Below, piece by piece: positions 55,178-64,000 of a stretch of DNA of 64,000 bases. Under the pieces are notes generated by a model. The model was given only the letters and a program-made list of their open reading frames with translations, was not told the origin of the DNA and searched no databases. The stretch's first letter is position 1. Each line of letters starts with the position of its first letter. Location: positions 1,984,001-2,048,000 of the forward strand of contig NZ_CP020772.1 of NCBI RefSeq assembly GCF_002097535.1, read 5' to 3'. The position numbers and the translations under genes are program-made. This stretch comes from Halobacillus mangrovi (lineage in GTDB: Bacteria; Bacillota; Bacilli; Bacillales; Halobacillaceae).

Positions 55178-55879
55178 TTGACTATCATCGTTAATGATGT
55201 GAACAAAACTTATGCAAGTGGAGAGGTAACAATTCATGCACTTAGAAACGCATCCCTAAAGGTTTATGACCATAAAATTGTCACCATATTAGGACCGTCT
55301 GGTTCAGGTAAATCAACATTACTGAATGTAATTGGAGGGATCGACCGGTTTGAATCAGGTACGATCAAAGTAGCAAGTCAGGATTTGTCCTCTATGAAAG
55401 ACTCTGATCTTACTGAGTTCAGAAGAAATTATGCAGGGTTTATTTTTCAGCAGTATAATTTAATTCCAACTTTGACTGTTGAAGAGAATATAGAGGTTGG
55501 ACGTGAATTGAGCAAAAATCCGCTTGATATGAAAGATACATTGGAAAAAGTAGGAATGTATGACAAGAAAGATAAGTTTCCATACCAGCTCAGTGGTGGA
55601 GAGCAGCAAAGGGTTGCGATTGCAAGAGCACTAATTAAAAATCCTAAATTTTTATTATGTGACGAACCGACGGGAGCCCTTGATGAAAATACTGGAAAGA
55701 AAATCCTGCGACTTCTCAAGTTTGTTAATGAAACATATGGAACAACAGTTTTAATTATTACCCACAATCAGGGTATCGGAGAAATGGCTCATACTGTCAT
55801 TAAAATGAGCAGTGGAGAAATTGTGGAGACTTATGATAATGTATCTCCGATCGAACCAGAGCAGGTGAAGTGGGCATGA
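55178..55879 (+). CDS. ABC transporter ATP-binding protein (MacB/LolD type)
   Basis: Energises the FtsX-type permease encoded next. The 233-aa protein has Walker A GPSGSGKST, Q-loop FQQYNLIPTLTVEEN, signature LSGGEQQRVAIARAL, Walker B FLLCDEPTGALD and the H-loop His in IITHNQ. TTG 55178 is preferred because GGAG (55165-55168) lies 9 nt upstream; ATG 55163 has no ribosome site. It overlaps the permease start by ATGA. Family members export peptides or act in antibiotic or envelope-stress response. Confidence 0.9.
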   Translation: MTIIVNDVNKTYASGEVTIHALRNASLKVYDHKIVTILGPSGSGKSTLLNVIGGIDRFESGTIKVASQDLSSMKDSDLTEFRRNYAGFIFQQYNLIPTLTVEENIEVGRELSKNPLDMKDTLEKVGMYDKKDKFPYQLSGGEQQRVAIARALIKNPKFLLCDEPTGALDENTGKKILRLLKFVNETYGTTVLIITHNQGIGEMAHTVIKMSSGEIVETYDNVSPIEPEQVKWA

Positions 55880-58131
55880 TCCTCAGAAAATCCATATCAA
55901 GAACAATGAAGGATAAGAAATTTCAATATACGGGAGTTATCATTCTTTTAATATTAGCTGTCATGCTTTATGTTTCTTTATCAGTGGCAATTAGTACGCT
56001 GGAAGAACGTAACGAACATTTTTCAAAAGAGTATCATCAGGAGACCTTTCATTTTGTTACGGGAGAGAATGTGTCTGAATTACAATTAAAAACATGGGAA
56101 AAGGAGTATTCCGTTACCCTTGAGAAGCGAAGCTATCAGGATGTTAACATTAATGAGGATACTACGCTTCGTTTGTTTGAAGCAACCGATCAAGTGAACC
56201 TTCCCTATATTTCTTCTGGAACGATGCCTAATCAGCCAGGTGAGATAGCTTTGTCCAAAGTTTTTGCTGAGAAGAATGGCTATGAGATCGGCGATCGGAT
56301 TAAGCTAAAAGAAGTGGACGTGAAGGTTTCAGGGTTTGTGTATCTTCCTGACTACATCTATATGATTGAGAGGCAGACAGATATCCTTAGCGATGCAGAG
56401 AAATTTGGCATAGGAGTGTCTACAAAAGAAACGCTAAGTGAAATGGAAGGTTCCCAGCAATCTCAAGTTCTTGGGATCAGTTCTGACGAGGAAGTACCTG
56501 AAGGGATTCGAAAGGCCGTAAATAAACAAACTTCTCTTCTTCAGTTCATCAGTCGAGAGGATAATGCAAGGATTCAATTTGTCGAGAGCGAAATTGAAGG
56601 CGCTAAAACAATGATTACTACGCTTCCTTTATTCATCCTTGCCCTTTCTGTAGTAATGGTACTTTTGCTATTGAAGAGGCGTATGGATATGCAACGAAAA
56701 GAAATCGGTACGCTGATGGCACTTGGATATCGTAAGCGTGAATTGATGCGCCATTATTTAGGATATGCTTGGGTGACGGGCTTGACAGGAACTATACTCG
56801 GCATACTTGCTGGGGGAGGATTATCCATTCCTCTTTCCAACCTATATGCGAATTATTTTAACTTGCCTCAGATATCCATGTTCGATTTTGATCCTTGGGT
56901 ACTTGTGATCGGTTTCTTAATTCCTATCACTCTTATTCTAACCTTAACCGCTTTTGTTATCTCACGTGCACTGAAAACGGACCCGTTAGCATTACTTCGA
57001 CCTAAAGAAATGGCGACCGGTAAGAAGTCGTGGATAGAGAGAATCCCATGGTTTAATAAGGGAGGGTTTAACCGAAGATTCAGATTGCGCCTCATGGTAA
57101 GAAGCAAGGCGAGGAGTTTATACATTTTCCTTGGTGTAATGTTCTCGACTGTACTATTATTATTTGGGTTAATCACCTTTAACTCTATGGAACGTTTGGT
57201 AGAAACAACATACAAAGAGGTTCAAACGTATGAATACGCTGTTCACTTTAACACGCTGCAGACAGATCAACCTAGTGGGGAGGGAAGCCCTTTTACAATG
57301 AATGAAGTAACGGTCGCTTCAGAGGACAAAGAAGAGAAAATAAAACTTTATGGGATCGTCCCAGAGACCGACCAGCTTCAGCTTTCTAATCAAGAGGGGA
57401 CGCGTCTAAATAGTCAATTGACTGATGGGGCTATCATCTCTCAACCACTGGCAGCTGTATTAAATGTAGAGTCAGGAGACCGTTTAATTTTAATGAACTC
57501 ACTCAATGAAATAGAAATGGAGACAGAGGTTGTTGGTGTTGCTGATGTTTTCATTGGAAGCAGTTTATATTTGCCTAAAGAAAAGGTGAACGAATTTTTA
57601 GGATTTCCTCAAGGAAGCTATACAGCCGTGTGGCAGGACAAAGAACCTAAAAACAGTGAAGAAGTGTTCATGATTGAAGATAAGCAGAAAGTGATCGAAA
57701 GCTTTGAGTCGACTTCAGGGGCTACTAGGTACTCCGTTATCGGTATGTCCGTCTTTGCTATCGTGATCGGTGTCATAGTACTTACACTGCTGACCAATTT
57801 AATAGTAGAAGAGAACTCTCCCTCTATTTCCTTATTCAAAGTGATGGGGTATCAAGATAATGAGGTTTCAAGACTAGTTTTGAGTGTTTACACTCCAGTA
57901 GTTTTAATTTCCTATTTTCTATCCATTCCACTCGGCGGTCTAGCACTCGAGCAGACCATGAACGGCTTAGTTGAACAGACAGGGTTTTTATTGCCTACGG
58001 ACATTTCCTGGTGGATGGTGCTTACAGGGTTTGGTGTCATTATCCTGACTTATTGGCTCTCTCTCTATTTATCGAAGCGAAAACTGAAACAAGTGTCCTT
58101 GCAAGAGGCCTTGAAAAAACAACAGGATTAA
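55876..58131 (+). CDS. FtsX-like ABC transporter permease
   Basis: The 751-aa membrane protein has a helix near residues 15-36, an extracellular domain (about 40-240), three helices (about 250-370), a cytoplasmic linker, another helix (about 412-435), a second extracellular domain and three closing helices (about 610-740): two FtsX/MacB units in one chain. ATG 55876 overlaps the ATPase stop. Substrate unknown. No histidine kinase or response regulator gene is adjacent, unlike typical Bce systems. Confidence 0.88.
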   Translation: MILRKSISRTMKDKKFQYTGVIILLILAVMLYVSLSVAISTLEERNEHFSKEYHQETFHFVTGENVSELQLKTWEKEYSVTLEKRSYQDVNINEDTTLRLFEATDQVNLPYISSGTMPNQPGEIALSKVFAEKNGYEIGDRIKLKEVDVKVSGFVYLPDYIYMIERQTDILSDAEKFGIGVSTKETLSEMEGSQQSQVLGISSDEEVPEGIRKAVNKQTSLLQFISREDNARIQFVESEIEGAKTMITTLPLFILALSVVMVLLLLKRRMDMQRKEIGTLMALGYRKRELMRHYLGYAWVTGLTGTILGILAGGGLSIPLSNLYANYFNLPQISMFDFDPWVLVIGFLIPITLILTLTAFVISRALKTDPLALLRPKEMATGKKSWIERIPWFNKGGFNRRFRLRLMVRSKARSLYIFLGVMFSTVLLLFGLITFNSMERLVETTYKEVQTYEYAVHFNTLQTDQPSGEGSPFTMNEVTVASEDKEEKIKLYGIVPETDQLQLSNQEGTRLNSQLTDGAIISQPLAAVLNVESGDRLILMNSLNEIEMETEVVGVADVFIGSSLYLPKEKVNEFLGFPQGSYTAVWQDKEPKNSEEVFMIEDKQKVIESFESTSGATRYSVIGMSVFAIVIGVIVLTLLTNLIVEENSPSISLFKVMGYQDNEVSRLVLSVYTPVVLISYFLSIPLGGLALEQTMNGLVEQTGFLLPTDISWWMVLTGFGVIILTYWLSLYLSKRKLKQVSLQEALKKQQD

Positions 58132-58170
58132 ATAAGTCCCTATCATGGAAGCGTGATAGGGACTTATTTT
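58130..58170 (+). terminator. Terminator of the ABC transporter operon
   Basis: A 16-bp perfect stem (58130-58145 with 58154-58169) with a T-rich end. Confidence 0.92.
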
Positions 58171-58295
58171 ATGATCTAGTAAGTGACTTGCCTGGATCAC
58201 TCTCTGATGTGTGAGGCTGAGCCTTTATTGATAAAAAACGATCCACGCTACTGCTTCTCTTCTGCGCTCCCAATCCACACTGGTGCTTTTGTTCT

Positions 58296-59657
58296 TCATC
58301 CAATAATTTTTTTTATGATGGCAAGTCCAAAGGAAGAGCCTGGATAACGAAAGCTATGATCGAATTTTGTCGTTTGCTTGGTAATACTTTTTTCATGGGT
58401 AAATGTATAAAAACTTGATTCTCCATGGTAACTTCCTATTCCACTTTCTCCAACACCTCCGAATGGCAGGTGAGGGTTGATGATATGATAGAGGGTGTCA
58501 TTTATGCAGCCTCCTCCATATGGAATCGATTGTGTTATTTCTTTTTGATCTTGTTCGTTTTCCCCAAAGTAATACAGGGCAAGCGGCTTAGGACGCTGGT
58601 TTACTTGTCCGATGACCTCGTGTAAGTTGTCATAGGTGAGGAGGGGGAGAATAGGACCAAAAATCTCATCTTTCATGACAGGATCTGACCACGACACTTG
58701 ATCAAGGATGGTCGGTTCGATCATCAGTTTATTCTCATCCAGCCCTCCACCGGCTACGACGGTTCCATCTTCCAAGTAAGCAGAAACGCGATCGAAATGT
58801 TGACGGTTTACGATTTTAACATAATCTGAGTTCTCCAATGGAGAATCTCCATAAAATTGATGAATATATTCTTTCATTTTTTTAATCAATGAAGCTTTAA
58901 TCTCGTGGTGTACAAATAAATAGTCAGGCGCAATACATGTCTGGCCGGCGTTTGTATATTTTCCCCAAACGATTCGTTTAGCCGCTAGATCTATATTGGC
59001 ATCCTTATGGACAATCGCAGGACTCTTACCGCCTAACTCTAAGGTAACAGGAATCAATTGTTTACTCGCTTTTTCCATAATGATTTTTCCGACTGGGACA
59101 CTACCAGTAAAGAATACGTAATCGAGAGGCTGATCCAGCAATTCCTGTGTCACCTCTTTATCTCCTTCTATTACAGCTATATAGTGAGGCGAAAAATACT
59201 GCTCAACCATTTTCTTGAGAACCCATGAAACTGTTGGTGTCAGTTCCGAAGGCTTGATTATTACAGTATTTCCAGCAGCAATAGCTCCAATTACAGGAGC
59301 GAGTGCTAATTGAATAGGGTAGTTCCAGGGAGCAATGACAAGCACCGTTCCATAGGGCTCTTTTTGAATATAATTTTTGGAGCCGGTATGGGTGAGAGGG
59401 GTTTTTACTTTTCTTGGTGCCATCCATTGTTTCAAATGCTTCAAATGGTGATCGATTTCTGTTTTAAGAAAGGCGATCTCTGCAGCATAAGCTTCAAATT
59501 CAGATTTATTCAGGTCGAATTTAAGGGCATTGATGATAGGTTTCTCAAAAGTTGTTATCATTTTCTTTATGCGTCTCAGCTGTTCTTTTCTAAATTCGTA
59601 GCTTCTGGTATGACCTTCCTTGAACCATTTTTTTTGTTGCTGGACGATCGTATGCAC
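58296..59657 (-). CDS. Aldehyde dehydrogenase (class 3 type)
   Basis: NAD(P)-dependent oxidation of aldehydes, in this subgroup often fatty or aromatic ones. The 453-aa protein has PWNYPIQLAL, KPSELTP, FTGSVPVGK, the catalytic Glu in LELGGKSP and catalytic Cys in NAGQTCIAPDY, and a hydrophobic basic C-terminal end that may touch membranes. It lies 18 bp downstream of rnz on the same strand. It resembles B. subtilis YwdH, but I do not assign the name. Confidence 0.92.
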   Translation of the reverse strand: MHTIVQQQKKWFKEGHTRSYEFRKEQLRRIKKMITTFEKPIINALKFDLNKSEFEAYAAEIAFLKTEIDHHLKHLKQWMAPRKVKTPLTHTGSKNYIQKEPYGTVLVIAPWNYPIQLALAPVIGAIAAGNTVIIKPSELTPTVSWVLKKMVEQYFSPHYIAVIEGDKEVTQELLDQPLDYVFFTGSVPVGKIIMEKASKQLIPVTLELGGKSPAIVHKDANIDLAAKRIVWGKYTNAGQTCIAPDYLFVHHEIKASLIKKMKEYIHQFYGDSPLENSDYVKIVNRQHFDRVSAYLEDGTVVAGGGLDENKLMIEPTILDQVSWSDPVMKDEIFGPILPLLTYDNLHEVIGQVNQRPKPLALYYFGENEQDQKEITQSIPYGGGCINDTLYHIINPHLPFGGVGESGIGSYHGESSFYTFTHEKSITKQTTKFDHSFRYPGSSFGLAIIKKIIG

Positions 59658-59675
59658 AGTATTTTACCTCCTTAA

Positions 59676-60599
59676 TTAGTTACGCTTAATTTGGTATTGA
59701 AAAAAGTCATAGGCTATTCTTGTGTTTTCAAATACTTCACGAGCTTCTTCTTCCAATTGGCGTATGGCTTCTCCTTGATATCTTGAGGAGATGTGAGTCA
59801 GAATCAATTCCTCTACCTCAGCATCTTTCGCTAGCTTAGCCGCTTGTTTTACTGTGGAGTGATAGTAATCATAAGCCATTTGTGTTTCGTCACTTGCGAA
59901 AGTACCTTCATGGACAAGAACATCAGCTCCATATATAGGCTCCTTCAAAGCTGATATGTAGCGTGTGTCTCCGAGAATGGCTATTTTTCGTCCCTTTTTA
60001 GGAGGTCCGATGACTTCATCACGCAGAATCATTCGTCCATCGGAAAGGCGGGTTTGAGATTGGTTTTTAATTTTTTGATAAATGGGTCCTGGCTTAATTC
60101 CAAGCGCTTTCAATTTTTCAGGTTGAAGCTCGCCTAGTTTATCTTTTTCCTTCAAGATATATCCATAACTTTCAAGGCCATGTTTCAATGAAACCGCCTC
60201 TACAATGAACTGTTCATCTTCAAAGAGGAGGCCTTCTTCTACTTCTTCTACATAGAGAGGATACCGTAAATGAGTTCCGCTCAACCGCAAGCTTATATCA
60301 ATATATTCTTTCAACCCTCTTGGACCATAAACCGTCACGGGTGATTCTCCACCTTGAAAGGACCGGCTGCTGAGCAGGCCAGGCAATCCATAAATGTGAT
60401 CTCCATGTAAATGTGTGATAAAAATGACTTCGATTCGTCTTGGTCTAATTGTTGTATTTAATATTTGGTGCTGTGTCCCCTCTCCGCAATCAAATACCCA
60501 TGTTGTTCCTCGCTCTTCCAGCATACGAAGTACAAGGGAGGAAACATTGCGTTCTTTGGATGGGACACCGGATCCAGTGCCTAAAAAAAACAGTTCCAT
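59676..60599 (-). CDS. rnz: Ribonuclease Z
   Basis: Endonuclease that matures the 3' ends of tRNA lacking encoded CCA. The 307-aa metallo-beta-lactamase protein has [10 protein letters not shown], the zinc motif [13 protein letters not shown], and DTRY and the ending [12 protein letters not shown] 60599 is 8 nt after AGGAGGT and gives the family start MELFFLGTG; the TTG at 60608 is rejected. Confidence 0.95.
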   Translation of the reverse strand: MELFFLGTGSGVPSKERNVSSLVLRMLEERGTTWVFDCGEGTQHQILNTTIRPRRIEVIFITHLHGDHIYGLPGLLSSRSFQGGESPVTVYGPRGLKEYIDISLRLSGTHLRYPLYVEEVEEGLLFEDEQFIVEAVSLKHGLESYGYILKEKDKLGELQPEKLKALGIKPGPIYQKIKNQSQTRLSDGRMILRDEVIGPPKKGRKIAILGDTRYISALKEPIYGADVLVHEGTFASDETQMAYDYYHSTVKQAAKLAKDAEVEELILTHISSRYQGEAIRQLEEEAREVFENTRIAYDFFQYQIKRN

Positions 60600-60657
60600 T
60601 AAGAACAACCTCCTAATATTCCCATCATACCATCAGTCAGCTTTGAAGGCACTTCAT

Positions 60658-60690
60658 AAGAAAAAAACTGCCGAGTTCTGCTCGACAGTT
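60658..60690 (-). terminator. Terminator of the GDPD-GT2-namA unit
   Basis: On the minus strand, a 10-bp stem (60681-60690 with 60666-60675, one G-U) followed by a T run. Confidence 0.85.
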
Positions 60691-60718
60691 CAATCTTAAA
60701 GCACAGGATTCCTATCCA

Positions 60719-61735
60719 TTACCATGCTCTTGTATATTGTCTTGGTCCTTCCAGTTCATAGCCAAGTTCATCGGCTGCTTGCTTAGGCCAATAAGGATTT
60801 CTTAATAAAGCACGAGCAATAAACACTAAATCTGCCCGATTGTTTTGCAGAATTTCTTCTGCTTGATTTCCGTTGGTGATCAGTCCTACTGCTCCTGTAG
60901 CAATATTAGCTCTTTCTTTGATTTGCTCTGCGAATTTAACTTGATACCCAGGATAGGGTTCAATTGTGGCGGGTACAACTCCACCAGAGCTTACATCGAT
61001 CAAATCTACACCTTGGGCTTTCATTTCCTGTGCAAAATAAACAAAGTCATCTATGGAATTCCCACCATCGTTGTATTCTGCTCCTGAGATACGTACTAAC
61101 AAAGGGCCCTCCCATACTTCATGTACTGCTTCAATTGTTTCTTTTAAGAAGCGATAACGGTTTTCTCTTGAACCTCCATAGTCATCGCTCCGCTTGTTAG
61201 TCAATGGTGATAGGAATTGATTGATAAGATAGCCATGAGCTGCATGTAATTCGATGATATCGAATCCCGCTTGTTTAGATCTTTCAGCTGCATGTTTAAA
61301 TGCAGTGACAGTTCGAGAAATATCACTTTTGGACATTTCCGTTGGAACCTTCGATACTTTATTAAAGGCAAGTGCACTTGGGGCAAATATTTCATCACGC
61401 AAATTTGCTTTACGTCCAGCATGGGCTAATTGAATGGCCGCTTTTGCCTCGTGGCGATGAATAGCTTCTGTTACTTTTAGTAGACCCTCCACGTGAGAAT
61501 CCTCCCATATACCAAGGTCTTCATGGGAAATACGCCCCTCGGGAAGTACAGAAGTGGCTTCTGTCATAACAAGACCCACCTGTCCAACAGCACGGCTTTC
61601 ATAATGAGCAATATGAAAAGGTTGAATATGGCCGTCCTGTTCATGTGAGGAGTACATGCACATAGGTGACATGACAATGCGGTTTTTTAATGTAATGTTT
61701 TTCATTGTATAAGGTGAAAAGAGTTTATGTTTCAA
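60719..61735 (-). CDS. namA: NADPH dehydrogenase NamA (old yellow enzyme, YqjM type)
   Basis: FMN flavoprotein that reduces activated C=C bonds of enals, enones and nitro compounds. The 338-aa protein has SPMCMYS (the FMN-tuning Cys), the substrate pair in [16 protein letters not shown], and the C-terminal Arg-finger region PRQYTRAW used across the dimer in YqjM. It starts TTG 61735 behind AGGAGGAC, two bases after the glycosyltransferase stop, so translation is coupled. Confidence 0.94.
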   Translation of the reverse strand: MKHKLFSPYTMKNITLKNRIVMSPMCMYSSHEQDGHIQPFHIAHYESRAVGQVGLVMTEATSVLPEGRISHEDLGIWEDSHVEGLLKVTEAIHRHEAKAAIQLAHAGRKANLRDEIFAPSALAFNKVSKVPTEMSKSDISRTVTAFKHAAERSKQAGFDIIELHAAHGYLINQFLSPLTNKRSDDYGGSRENRYRFLKETIEAVHEVWEGPLLVRISGAEYNDGGNSIDDFVYFAQEMKAQGVDLIDVSSGGVVPATIEPYPGYQVKFAEQIKERANIATGAVGLITNGNQAEEILQNNRADLVFIARALLRNPYWPKQAADELGYELEGPRQYTRAW

Positions 61736-61737
61736 GT

Positions 61738-62892
61738 TTAGTCCTCCTCGGTGTCTTTAAAGTTCTGCTTCAGCTCTTTTAGAGAGTAGCGACTACCTCT
61801 CCACATGATCCCTCCGCGAACCCAAGTTAGGATAAGGGCCCTTCCTAACATATAGACAAATAACAAAGCGAAAAAGGGCAATCCAACAATTATCCATCTT
61901 GAGTAAGTAGTAAGGTGTTTTGTGGTTAAAGCATATAAATAAAATAACAAAATGATGTTCGCTGCGCTAATCATTTGAACTTTTGGAACAGAACTGAAAA
62001 GAAGTAAAAAGGGAAGGACTTGTGAAATGATGACCCCTGACATGGCGAGCAATGCCATCAGAATTGAATAATTTAATCCAGCAAAAGCATTTTTTTCGAA
62101 ACCCCTGAGAGCACTAGATAAACTGGGATACCATTCTACGGCCAGGCTCTTAAGAGCTGTTACAAGCCGCTGGCTATATCCTTTTTTCTTTATCCTTATC
62201 CCCAGGGCAAGGTCGTCATCAGGACGTAACCGTATACGATCGTGACCACCCACACTTTGGTAACATTCTTTGGTCATTAATTGGAAAGCTCCGATCCCCA
62301 TTCCACCTTTATTCTTCTTATTGTTTGCTGTCCAGGGTCTTTTAAGGTACCCGAATCCAAACAGGAAAAAGGAGATCAACCCTTTTAAAGAGATTGAGTG
62401 CGCTTTAAGATTCGGTGCAGCGGTAAGGTGATCCGCTTTCTCTGCTTTCATATAGGAGATGGCCTTAGAAATTATGCAAGGTGAAAAATGAATATCAGCA
62501 TCAGTAAAAAGGAGGTAGTTTCCAGAGGAGATTTTGACTCCTTGAGAAAGGGCGTAGGTCTTTCCGAGCCATCCCTCTGGTAAGTTTTCAATATGAATGA
62601 GAGTTAATTGATTGTATTTGTCTGCAAGCTTTTGAAGAATCGCTCCTGTGCTGTCTGAAGATCGATCATTAACAGCGATGATTTCGAATTGTATCTGTTT
62701 TTGGTGGAGTAAGGACTCTATTGTTTGTTGAATCGAAGCTTTTTCATCTTTTGCGGCTAGGATTACGGATACAAGCTCCCTAGAATGGTCTGGAGTTATA
62801 TCATCGATGGATTCAATACTACGAAAGCCTCTAATAAAATCTAGAAGGATGATGACCCAAAAAATGGATAGAATGAAAAGGAGCCAAAACAT
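61738..62892 (-). CDS. Membrane-bound family 2 glycosyltransferase
   Basis: The 384-aa protein has an N-terminal transmembrane helix, a GT-A domain (about 40-270) with [18 protein letters not shown] (metal-binding DxD) and [17 protein letters not shown], and four C-terminal helices (about 280-360). The layout resembles the carotenoid or hopanoid glycosyltransferases (CrtQ/HpnB-like). The acceptor is not shown; no crt genes are in the window. It lies between the GDPD gene and namA in one unit. Confidence 0.85.
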   Translation of the reverse strand: MFWLLFILSIFWVIILLDFIRGFRSIESIDDITPDHSRELVSVILAAKDEKASIQQTIESLLHQKQIQFEIIAVNDRSSDSTGAILQKLADKYNQLTLIHIENLPEGWLGKTYALSQGVKISSGNYLLFTDADIHFSPCIISKAISYMKAEKADHLTAAPNLKAHSISLKGLISFFLFGFGYLKRPWTANNKKNKGGMGIGAFQLMTKECYQSVGGHDRIRLRPDDDLALGIRIKKKGYSQRLVTALKSLAVEWYPSLSSALRGFEKNAFAGLNYSILMALLAMSGVIISQVLPFLLLFSSVPKVQMISAANIILLFYLYALTTKHLTTYSRWIIVGLPFFALLFVYMLGRALILTWVRGGIMWRGSRYSLKELKQNFKDTEED

Positions 62893-62918
62893 AAGAGATT
62901 ATCCTTTGCTATGTTAAT

Positions 62919-63650
62919 TTATGATAAAGACCTAAATTCCATTGCTTGATGAGGTACATCGGTAATCAGTCCATCGATTTCGAGCTTGAAACACTTCTTC
63001 ATCATGGATAGCCGATTAACGGTGTAAATACGTAAATCCAGTCTTTCTTTTCGGCACTTTTTAACGAGCTTTTTATCAAGAAGGCGATGTTTGACATGAA
63101 GAGCGTCTGCACCGATGGATTTTGCATAAACAGGAAGGTTTCTTATTTTTGTTGATGTGAGAAATGCAGTCTTAATGGAAGGATTAATTTCTTTTAACCT
63201 AGTAATGCTATTTGAATTAAAGCTCGAAATAACCGTTCGATCAAGAACGCCCCTACTTTTTAAAGATTCGTATACGATAGCTTCAATATCTTTATACTCG
63301 ATGACGTTTGTCTTAAGTTCCGCATTTAAAAACATAGGCTGATCTCTAAACCAGAGTAGAAATTCGTCCAATGATACAATGGAAGAATCAGAAAACTTAG
63401 GGTTAAACCAGCTGCCGGCATCAAGAAGACGCAGTTCTGAGTATGTATAATCTTGTACAAACCCTGTTCCATTCGTAGTTCTTCTAAGGTTTTCATCATG
63501 AATAAGCACGGGGATTTGATCTTTGGTGAGTTGAACATCGGTTTCAATGCCATCGGCTCCTGCTGCCGCAGCTAGTTCAAATGCGTTCATTGTATTTTCA
63601 GGTGCCAGTTTGCTAGCGCCTCTGTGTGCGTAGATCAAAGTTTTTCCCAA
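62919..63650 (-). CDS. Glycerophosphodiester phosphodiesterase
   Basis: Cleaves glycerophosphodiesters from lipid turnover to glycerol 3-phosphate and alcohol. The 243-aa cytosolic GDPD-fold protein has the catalytic AHRGAS and ENTMNAF, metal-site Glu and Asp in GIETDVQLTKD, and the second catalytic His in LIHDENL. TTG 63650 is preferred because AGAGGTGA lies 5 nt upstream; the GTG at 63659 is part of that site. No signal peptide is present. Confidence 0.9.
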   Translation of the reverse strand: MGKTLIYAHRGASKLAPENTMNAFELAAAAGADGIETDVQLTKDQIPVLIHDENLRRTTNGTGFVQDYTYSELRLLDAGSWFNPKFSDSSIVSLDEFLLWFRDQPMFLNAELKTNVIEYKDIEAIVYESLKSRGVLDRTVISSFNSNSITRLKEINPSIKTAFLTSTKIRNLPVYAKSIGADALHVKHRLLDKKLVKKCRKERLDLRIYTVNRLSMMKKCFKLEIDGLITDVPHQAMEFRSLS

Positions 63651-63730
63651 AATATTCACCTCTTAATCCATATGGACTTGAGTTTGATTGTGTTAGATAA
63701 TACAGAAAAAGTCAATAAGGAGTGTGGCTC

Positions 63731-64000
63731 ATGGGTCAATGGCAGACGAAAGATCAACTGACTGACTTATTATGTTCTCTAGTAGAATACCCTAGTATCA
63801 CTGGCAGTAACGCCGAAATAGCGATCATGGAATACTTATATTATATTTTAGAAGACTGCAATTATTATAAAAAACACCCTGAACACTTGAATCTCTATCC
63901 TCTTGAGGATGGGCGGCAGCTATTGACTGCATTAGTGAAAAAGGATTCGAAAAAAGATACCATCGTTTTAATCGCACACGCAGATGTTGTAGGAGTGGAA
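63731..64000 (+). CDS. rocB: RocB-like M20 family protein, N-terminal part
   Basis: The first 90 codons run off the window edge. The sequence (QLTDLLCSLVEYPSITGSN ..., then VLIAHADVVGVE) fits the start of arginine-utilisation protein RocB, an M20-fold deacylase-like protein, with the first metal-site His-Asp visible. The start ATG is 8 nt after AAGGAG. It is divergent from the GDPD gene. Confidence 0.8.
   Translation, partial: MGQWQTKDQLTDLLCSLVEYPSITGSNAEIAIMEYLYYILEDCNYYKKHPEHLNLYPLEDGRQLLTALVKKDSKKDTIVLIAHADVVGVE

Noticed and set aside
1..64000. CRISPR arrays, tRNA or rRNA genes, prophage or integrase genes
   Set aside because: I looked for regular repeat-spacer patterns, tRNA cloverleafs, rRNA sequence and phage-type proteins and saw none; the window is mostly core chromosome.

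Overview
The window is a chromosomal segment of a spore-forming, low-to-mid GC member of the Bacillaceae. The gene order follows the mntR-yqhO ... spoIIIA-accBC-nusB-folD-xseAB-ispA-dxs-tlyA-argR-recN-spoIVB-spo0A ... bkd-brxB-yqjA ... dinB-rnz-namA stretch of Bacillus subtilis. Endospore genes, a B12-dependent ribonucleotide reductase, a split B12-dependent methylmalonyl-CoA mutase and an OLE RNA/OapA locus suggest a halophilic or otherwise extremophilic lineage (Halobacillus/Pontibacillus-like; this is inference).

Layout. 0-6.7 kb: 3' end of nrdJ, mntR, yqhO, yqhP, yqhR, aroQ, yqhT, efp. 6.8-11.9 kb: complete spoIIIAA-AH operon behind a recognisable sigma-E promoter. 12-18.2 kb: accB-accC-yqhY and nusB-folD-xseA-xseB-ispA. 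18.25-18.9 kb: a gene-free, highly structured stretch of about 620 nt whose two ends pair with each other, directly before a four-helix membrane protein gene. I read this as OLE RNA plus oapA. It sits between ispA and dxs, the place known for this RNA. 19.5-27.1 kb: dxs, tlyA, argR, recN, spoIVB, and spo0A with three perfect 0A boxes. 27.2-33.5 kb: an unrecognised exported protein, an unrecognised small protein, aspartokinase III, a DnaQ-type exonuclease joined to a cNMP/CBS/DUF294 protein, and yqzF.

33.6-43.8 kb: bkdR, a perfect sigma-54 promoter, and the branched-chain keto acid operon ptb-bcd-buk-lpdV-bkdAA-bkdAB-bkdB. 43.8-44.3 kb: non-coding DNA holding two inverted copies of a structured repeat of about 89 nt, each with its own flanking inverted repeats. 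44.4-53.5 kb: brxB, yqjA, an L,D-transpeptidase, a tiny Prli42-like gene, a methylmalonyl-CoA operon with a promoter and a candidate cre site, an M20 peptidase, and dinB behind a LexA-like box. The middle gene of the methylmalonyl-CoA operon fuses a B12 domain to an epimerase. 53.5-55.0 kb: small genes (ypzI, sspP, a short DUF421 membrane protein, a DUF3892 protein). Three separate transcription units here carry sigma-G-like promoters, so this looks like a forespore cassette. 55-58.1 kb: an ABC exporter pair behind two identical palindromic operators. 58.2-64 kb: aldehyde dehydrogenase, rnz, namA, a membrane glycosyltransferase and a glycerophosphodiesterase on the minus strand, then the start of rocB.

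The standout system is the OLE RNA/OapA locus. The RNA has its own promoter and a closing helix joining bases about 600 nt apart, and it is embedded in isoprenoid-synthesis genes. The sigma-G cluster, the paired operators and the B12-domain/epimerase fusion are the next most informative observations. All assignments come from reading the sequence and its translations; no database search was run.
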